The translations under genes were made by a program, and so were the position numbers. This document shows positions 60,431 through 64,000 of a DNA stretch of 64,000 nucleotides, one piece after another. The DNA comes from Planosporangium flavigriseum (GTDB lineage Bacteria > Actinomycetota > Actinomycetes > Mycobacteriales > Micromonosporaceae): contig NZ_JAATVW010000010.1 in assembly GCF_011947225.1 (NCBI RefSeq), positions 1 to 64,000 on the forward strand, written 5' to 3'. Positions within the stretch are counted from its first letter, which is position 1. Each line of letters opens with the position of its first letter. Under the pieces are notes generated by a model. That model made no database searches and was not told the DNA's origin. It saw only the letters and a list, made by a program, of their open reading frames with translations.

Positions 60431-61183
60431 ATGCTCCGCGACACCGACGCCTATCAATTCAATGCAGAGGAATGCCTGGGAGATCTCGTGTGGCCGGCCC
60501 GGGACCGCCGAGAGCGGCCCCGCCGGGGCGTACGCGCGAGGATGTCGCGGCTCCGTCTGGTCGGGGTGGGATCGGTCGCGGCCACGGTGGCCGTGGCGGT
60601 CGGCGGTACCGCCTTCATCATCGTCCAGCCCACTGATGGGGCGGTGGTGACGGCTGTCGCCCGCGAACTGCTCATCGTCTCCCAGCCAGGTTCAGCCGAT
60701 GGCACCGTCGGTTCGCCGTCACCGAGCCCCGGTGGGTCGAGCGCCAGACCCCGGCCGGTGACCGGCGTCAGCCAGGCCGCGATGGACCACGCCGTCACCA
60801 TCATCGAGGTCGGCAGGCAGATGAACCTTCCCCGGCGCGCGTACGTCGTGGCGATCATGACGGCGTTACAGGAGACCGCCCTGCGCAACCTGGCGAACTC
60901 GACGGTGCCGGAGTCGCTGAACTACGCGCACCAGGGGGTGTACCAGAACTTCGACTCGGTCGGCCTGTTCCAGCAGCGCTCGAGCCAGGGCTGGGGAAGC
61001 GTCGCCGAGCTGATGGACCCGGCGACGGCCGCCCGACTGTTCTACCAGCGGTTGGTCAAAGTTCCCCGCTGGCAGGCGATGAGCCCGGGGGACGCCGCTC
61101 AGGCGGTGCAGCGCTCGGCCTTTCCCCGGGCGTACGACAAGCAGCGGGCGCGCGCGGAGCGGATCGTCGACGCCGTCCTGTAG
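60431..61183 (+). CDS. Membrane-anchored lysozyme-like/secreted wall protein
   Basis: A 250-residue protein: Arg-rich cytosolic N-terminus, one membrane helix (LVGVGSVAATVAVAVGGTAF), a Ser/Pro/Gly linker and a C-terminal domain (MDHAVTIIEVGRQMNLPRRA, VAIMTALQETALRNLAN, SVGLFQQRSSQGWGS) like the catalytic-looking helical domain fused to NlpC/P60 or M23 proteins in actinomycetes. The Glu in QETALRNL may be the acid of a lysozyme-like site. ATG 60431 suggests a leaderless mRNA, with TAGGCT ending 6 bases upstream. Probably acts on peptidoglycan. Confidence 0.75.
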   Translation: MLRDTDAYQFNAEECLGDLVWPARDRRERPRRGVRARMSRLRLVGVGSVAATVAVAVGGTAFIIVQPTDGAVVTAVARELLIVSQPGSADGTVGSPSPSPGGSSARPRPVTGVSQAAMDHAVTIIEVGRQMNLPRRAYVVAIMTALQETALRNLANSTVPESLNYAHQGVYQNFDSVGLFQQRSSQGWGSVAELMDPATAARLFYQRLVKVPRWQAMSPGDAAQAVQRSAFPRAYDKQRARAERIVDAVL

Positions 61184-61247
61184 CCGGCGGCCGGGGAAGG
61201 CCCAGGCCGTCCCCGGCCGCCCACACGTCACCTGATCGATCAGGTTG

Positions 61248-61517
61248 TCACCGAGCGAAACGGGCGGTGAGGCCGCGCCAGGCCCGGGTAGCTCGGCTCT
61301 TCGGCGTACGGTGGGCCTGTTGCCACTTCACCGCACCGAGGGCTACCGCGGCGGTCACCAGGCCGGCGCCGACCGACGTCCACCAGGCAGGGTGGCGGCG
61401 TACCGCTCCGGGGAGCTGGGGAGAGTCAGCCAGGGCGTCGCGGGTTTCGGCGACGTCGGTGGACAGATCGCCGACCAGGTTGTCGGTGCCGATTTTGGTG
61501 CTGTTCTTCGAACTCAT
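61248..61517 (-). CDS. Small single-helix membrane protein
   Basis: An 89-residue protein with an acidic N-terminal helical stretch (LVGDLSTDVAETRDALAD), one membrane segment (WWTSVGAGLVTAAVALGAVKW) and a basic C-terminus. The ATG overlaps the stop of the holin-like gene (ATGA). The layout resembles the DUF3618-type or similar small proteins that accompany holin-X proteins. Function unknown. Confidence 0.75.
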   Translation of the reverse strand: MSSKNSTKIGTDNLVGDLSTDVAETRDALADSPQLPGAVRRHPAWWTSVGAGLVTAAVALGAVKWQQAHRTPKSRATRAWRGLTARFAR

Positions 61518-61999
61518 CGTTGCCTCCTTCGTTTTGCCGCGTGGCTGACGGCGCGCAGGTCCGCCTTGACGCTGGCGACCGTCTGCTCGGGCACTATCGA
61601 GCCGACCCGGCGCAGCCGGGCCGCGCCGACCGCCGTCAGCGTCGCCGCCAGGGCGAACAGTGCGACGGTGACGATGAGCGCCGCCGCCCAGGCGGGTACG
61701 GCCAGGGCGAGCAGGACCGCCAGGGTCAGCAGCAGCACGCCGACGCTGTACCCGGTCACCACGCCGGCGCCGGCGAACAGTCCGACGGCGGCGGCGATGT
61801 GCCGCGCCCAGGCCGTCACTTGCGCGCGTGCCAGCCGCAGTTCGTCGCGTACCAGCCGGGACAGCTGCTCGAACGCCCTACGGACCAACTCTGACGTCGA
61901 GGCGGTGGCCCTTCTGGCTGTGCTATCAACGCCGCCGGGTCGGTCGGTCTCGATAGTTTGGTTCACCCTCCTTGCATGCCCATCCCCGGCGTCGGTCAA
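61514..61999 (-). CDS. Phage holin-X-type (PF07332-like) membrane protein
   Basis: A 161-residue protein: N-terminal amphipathic helix (ELVRRAFEQLSRLVRDELRL ARAQ type), then two hydrophobic hairpins (AAVGLFAGAGVVTGYSVGVL and LLALAVPAWAAALIVTVALF) and a basic tail KRRRQR. This is the actinobacterial 'phage holin family' layout; most members are chromosomal, not phage. TTG 61999 directly follows the STAS gene's TGA; the alternative GTG 61966 has AAGGAGG too close. Coupled to both neighbours. Confidence 0.8.
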   Translation of the reverse strand: MTDAGDGHARRVNQTIETDRPGGVDSTARRATASTSELVRRAFEQLSRLVRDELRLARAQVTAWARHIAAAVGLFAGAGVVTGYSVGVLLLTLAVLLALAVPAWAAALIVTVALFALAATLTAVGAARLRRVGSIVPEQTVASVKADLRAVSHAAKRRRQR

Positions 62000-62470
62000 T
62001 CACCGAAAAAATTCATGAATTGATGTCCCTGCCCCCGAACCTGCTCCTGTTCCAGTGAAAGCGCTCTTCGACACCTGTGCGGGTAGCTCAGGCCGACCCA
62101 CCGCGGGATGCATGGTGGGTAGCAGATCGACGGCGTCGGCGCGGACGGCGCCGTCCACGCTGCCGAAGATCCGCAGCCGTGATGTCAGGCCGCTGGCCCG
62201 CAGGGCCTCGCGCAGCGCAGGACCGGGAGCCGCCAGCCGCAACTCGATCCCGGCGGCGACGGCCGCCCGGTCGCAGGCGTCGAGCATCGTCAACCCAGCA
62301 GAGTCGCACGCCTCCACCCCGGTCAGGTCCACGACCAGGACCGACCGCTCACCGGCGAGTAGCCATGCAACTTCGGGCTCGACCGTGAGTACCGTCGATG
62401 TGCAGAGCTTGCCGGTCAGGGCGAGGACGCGCGTGTCGTTTACCTCGTACGTCGTCCACGTCAACTCCAT
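62000..62470 (-). CDS. STAS-domain protein heading holin-X operon
   Basis: A 156-residue protein whose first 105 residues form a STAS fold (VLALTGKLCTSTVLTVEPEV, DLTGVEACDSAGLTMLDACD). The DSAG serine is the potential phosphosite. A C-terminal tail of about 50 residues is Gly/Ala/Ser-rich and ends SIHEFFR. ATG 62470. Its stop abuts the next gene's start, making a STAS / holin-X / small-TM operon. Confidence 0.85.
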   Translation of the reverse strand: MELTWTTYEVNDTRVLALTGKLCTSTVLTVEPEVAWLLAGERSVLVVDLTGVEACDSAGLTMLDACDRAAVAAGIELRLAAPGPALREALRASGLTSRLRIFGSVDGAVRADAVDLLPTMHPAVGRPELPAQVSKSAFTGTGAGSGAGTSIHEFFR

Positions 62471-62636
62471 GCCGAGCCCTTACCCATCGACGCGAGACGT
62501 TGCACCGCGTCACTGATCGTTGACTCTTCGTCAGTGCGCGCTTCCCGTCGCCCCGCCTCGGCCTACGGATTCCGGCTGGGCATCGGACGTTCGGAGGTGC
62601 CGGCGGCCGAATTGGTGTGACTATGATGGCCGAATT

Positions 62637-63020
62637 ATGGACACCGTCGCCGCTGCCCAAGGGAAGCCGACACTGCAGATCGGTGTCGAACCGGTCGGGC
62701 GCGCCGAGGTCACCGTGTCTGTGCATGGCGAGCTCGACTGCGCTACCGCCGACCAACTACGTTCCGCGATCACCGAGCTGCTCAACCGCGGTGGTCTCAC
62801 CGCGATCGGCCTCGATCTTCGCGGCTTGACATTCATTGATTCTTCCGGAATCGGCACTCTCGTCGTCGCGCAGCGCATCTGCCAGCAGGTGGGGGTTCGC
62901 ATGCGCTTGACGGCAGTCAATGCCTTCGCGGCACGCGTTCTCGGTGTCGTGGGCGTCGACGCCGCGCTCGGGCTTCCGGCAACCGCCGGTGCTCCGGCCG
63001 CGTTGGTCGGTGCTGACTAG
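62637..63020 (+). CDS. STAS-domain anti-sigma factor antagonist
   Basis: A 127-residue single STAS domain: VTVSVHGELDCATADQLRSA and LDLRGLTFIDSSGIGTLVVA, with the DSSG phosphoserine. ATG 62637 is chosen; TATGAT ends 9 bases upstream, so a short or absent leader is likely. Divergent from the STAS/holin-X operon and followed by another STAS gene. Confidence 0.88.
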   Translation: MDTVAAAQGKPTLQIGVEPVGRAEVTVSVHGELDCATADQLRSAITELLNRGGLTAIGLDLRGLTFIDSSGIGTLVVAQRICQQVGVRMRLTAVNAFAARVLGVVGVDAALGLPATAGAPAALVGAD

Positions 63021-63190
63021 CCGGACCGGGTCTATCCGCCGATACGTGGCCGGCGTGGCCGGCACGTAGCGGGTTGCAGGTTGCGCTGCGCGCGTCGCCC
63101 CTGAACCCCGTTTGGCGGGCATCGCAGGGGGTAACTGTCGATGGTCATGCAAAGGCGAACGTCGACAGCGACTACCACGGGGGAGAGATT

Positions 63191-63532
63191 TTGAGTCCTG
63201 GTGTGGGTAGCGCTCAGTTGAGCACACACCGGTTGGCGGACGGCACGGTCGTCGTCGACGTACGCGGCGACCTGGATGTGGCGTCGACCGCGACCCTGCG
63301 CGATGAGCTGACGGCCAAGGTTCTCGACATGAGGCCGCCGCGGGTGGTCGTCGATCTCGGGTTGGTCACCTTCTTGGACAGTTCGGCGCTGAACGCGCTG
63401 ATCGGCGTGCAGCGCTACGCCCGGAAGGTCGGCGCCTCGCTGCGGGTGGTGAATCCAAGCCCATTCGTGGCGCGCCTGCTCAACACGCTCGGGGTCGCTG
63501 AAGCGCTGGGATACCGGCCGTCCGGGGACTAG
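63191..63532 (+). CDS. STAS-domain anti-sigma factor antagonist
   Basis: A 113-residue single STAS domain: VVVDVRGDLDVASTATLRDE and LGLVTFLDSSALNALIGVQR, with Ser in the DSSA motif. TTG 63191 is chosen because GGGGAG lies 5 bases upstream; the open frame before it lacks a canonical start with ribosome site. Fourth STAS protein within 5 kb. Confidence 0.82.
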   Translation: MSPGVGSAQLSTHRLADGTVVVDVRGDLDVASTATLRDELTAKVLDMRPPRVVVDLGLVTFLDSSALNALIGVQRYARKVGASLRVVNPSPFVARLLNTLGVAEALGYRPSGD

Positions 63533-63577
63533 CGCGACTCCTCGGCCGCGATCCCCTGGTGAAGGTGCGGGACCGCC

Positions 63578-63964
63578 TCACCGCCGCCGCATGGCGGGCC
63601 TGAGCAGTTCCTCGAACTCGTGCGGTAGCTGGGAGATGATGTCGTCGAACTCTTCGTTCATGACGGCGTCGTGCGTGCAATCCATGACCGCGACGATGCC
63701 TCGCTCGGCGACGTCCCGGTCGACATCGGCACGCTCGGTGACCCGACGGACGAACTCGTCGAGGGGGAAGTCCGGCGCCGGCTCCTGGAACTTGATCAGC
63801 CAGGCTCGGAACTGGTCGGGCAGGTGAGCGGGCAGATCATCCGCCTCGCCCGCGGTGAGCCGCTCCGCCAGGGTTCGCAGGGTCGCCTCGGTCAGGGAAG
63901 CGGCTTGATCCTCGGGAACGCCCGCACGCTCCGCGACCTTCTCGATGAACTTCAGCTCCGCCAT
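63578..63964 (-). CDS. DUF2267 protein
   Basis: A 128-residue acidic helical protein: MAELKFIEKVAERAGVPEDQ, SLTEATLRTLAERLTAGEAD, LPDQFRAWL and VRRVTERADVDRDVAERGIV give the two DUF2267 repeats, ending ISQLPHEFEELL. Function unknown; members are often in stress regulons. ATG 63964 is chosen over ATG 63979 because GGGGACGG precedes it. Convergent with the last STAS gene, 45 bases between stops. Confidence 0.85.
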   Translation of the reverse strand: MAELKFIEKVAERAGVPEDQAASLTEATLRTLAERLTAGEADDLPAHLPDQFRAWLIKFQEPAPDFPLDEFVRRVTERADVDRDVAERGIVAVMDCTHDAVMNEEFDDIISQLPHEFEELLRPAMRRR

Positions 63965-64000
63965 TTCGACCGTCCCCATCGCAAGCTCGGGGGGTCGGCT

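Noticed and set aside
61514-61999. Holin-like gene as evidence of a prophage
   Set aside because: Holin-X proteins are mostly chromosomal in actinomycetes and no other phage genes lie nearby.

Overview
The window is very GC-rich, with frequent GTG and TTG starts, leaderless-looking promoters (TAnnnT about 6-7 bases before a start codon), many 1-4 base stop/start overlaps, an F420-type luciferase-like oxidoreductase, a gpgS-folP2 pair, a topoisomerase IV pair and a class-E sortase-type LAxTG surface protein. This fits an actinomycete, most likely Micromonosporaceae (Micromonospora/Actinoplanes/Dactylosporangium type). The genus cannot be fixed from the sequence. I saw no tRNA, rRNA, CRISPR array, transposase or phage block. 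The window reads as ordinary chromosome with several accessory modules.

Layout. 0-2.8 kb: PrmC-like methyltransferase, XRE regulator with a long C-terminal region, small Cys-rich protein. 2.9-4.4 kb (minus): a type VII-style polymorphic toxin ending in a zinc-metallopeptidase-like domain, followed by a small zinc-ribbon protein that is a good immunity candidate. 4.6-7.5 kb: TetR regulator, alpha/beta hydrolase and flavin monooxygenase tied together by three copies of one operator, TGACCAGTGGTCA. 7.6-9.8 kb: lipoprotein, glutathionylspermidine-synthase-like ATP-grasp enzyme and DUF350 membrane protein, an envelope-type module. 10.2-17.6 kb: a catabolic/uptake cluster with class A flavin monooxygenase, TorT-like binding lipoprotein, amidohydrolase, ABC ATPase, permease and XRE-cupin regulator, preceded by a CTGAAGT operator region. 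17.6-20.3 kb: a decay zone with relics of a CPBP protease, a VOC/glyoxalase protein and a PatB-like enzyme around a LAxTG surface protein. 20.3-28 kb: MatB-like acyl-CoA ligase, LysR regulator and a complete fdsGBAD NAD-dependent molybdenum formate dehydrogenase operon, with a LysR/OxyR-type palindrome between regulator and operon.

28-42 kb: small membrane and secreted proteins, a single-domain response regulator, saccharopine-dehydrogenase-like reductase, DoxX protein, Tat-exported beta-carbonic anhydrase, a large M36 fungalysin protease with a 48-base palindromic terminator, IclR regulator, extradiol-dioxygenase-like protein, folP2, gpgS, an NCS2 purine permease and a VanX-like lipoprotein. 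42-50 kb: a five-PAS, degenerate-GGDEF, intact-EAL protein lies next to a small glycan cluster (WecG-type glycosyltransferase, asparagine-synthase-like amidotransferase, polyprenyl-phosphate sugar transferase). This suggests c-di-GMP control of surface polysaccharide. 50-57 kb: GNAT, parE, parC, then formamidase fmdA and fmdB.

57-64 kb: F420-type oxidoreductase, phosphopantetheinyl transferase, a membrane-anchored lysozyme-like protein, and four STAS-domain anti-anti-sigma candidates. One STAS gene heads a tightly overlapping operon with a holin-X-type membrane protein and a small TM protein. A DUF2267 protein closes the window. The most novel-looking parts are the toxin/immunity pair, the uptake-oxidation cluster with its operator, the TetR/monooxygenase/hydrolase regulon, the STAS cluster and the degenerate-GGDEF/EAL plus glycan locus.
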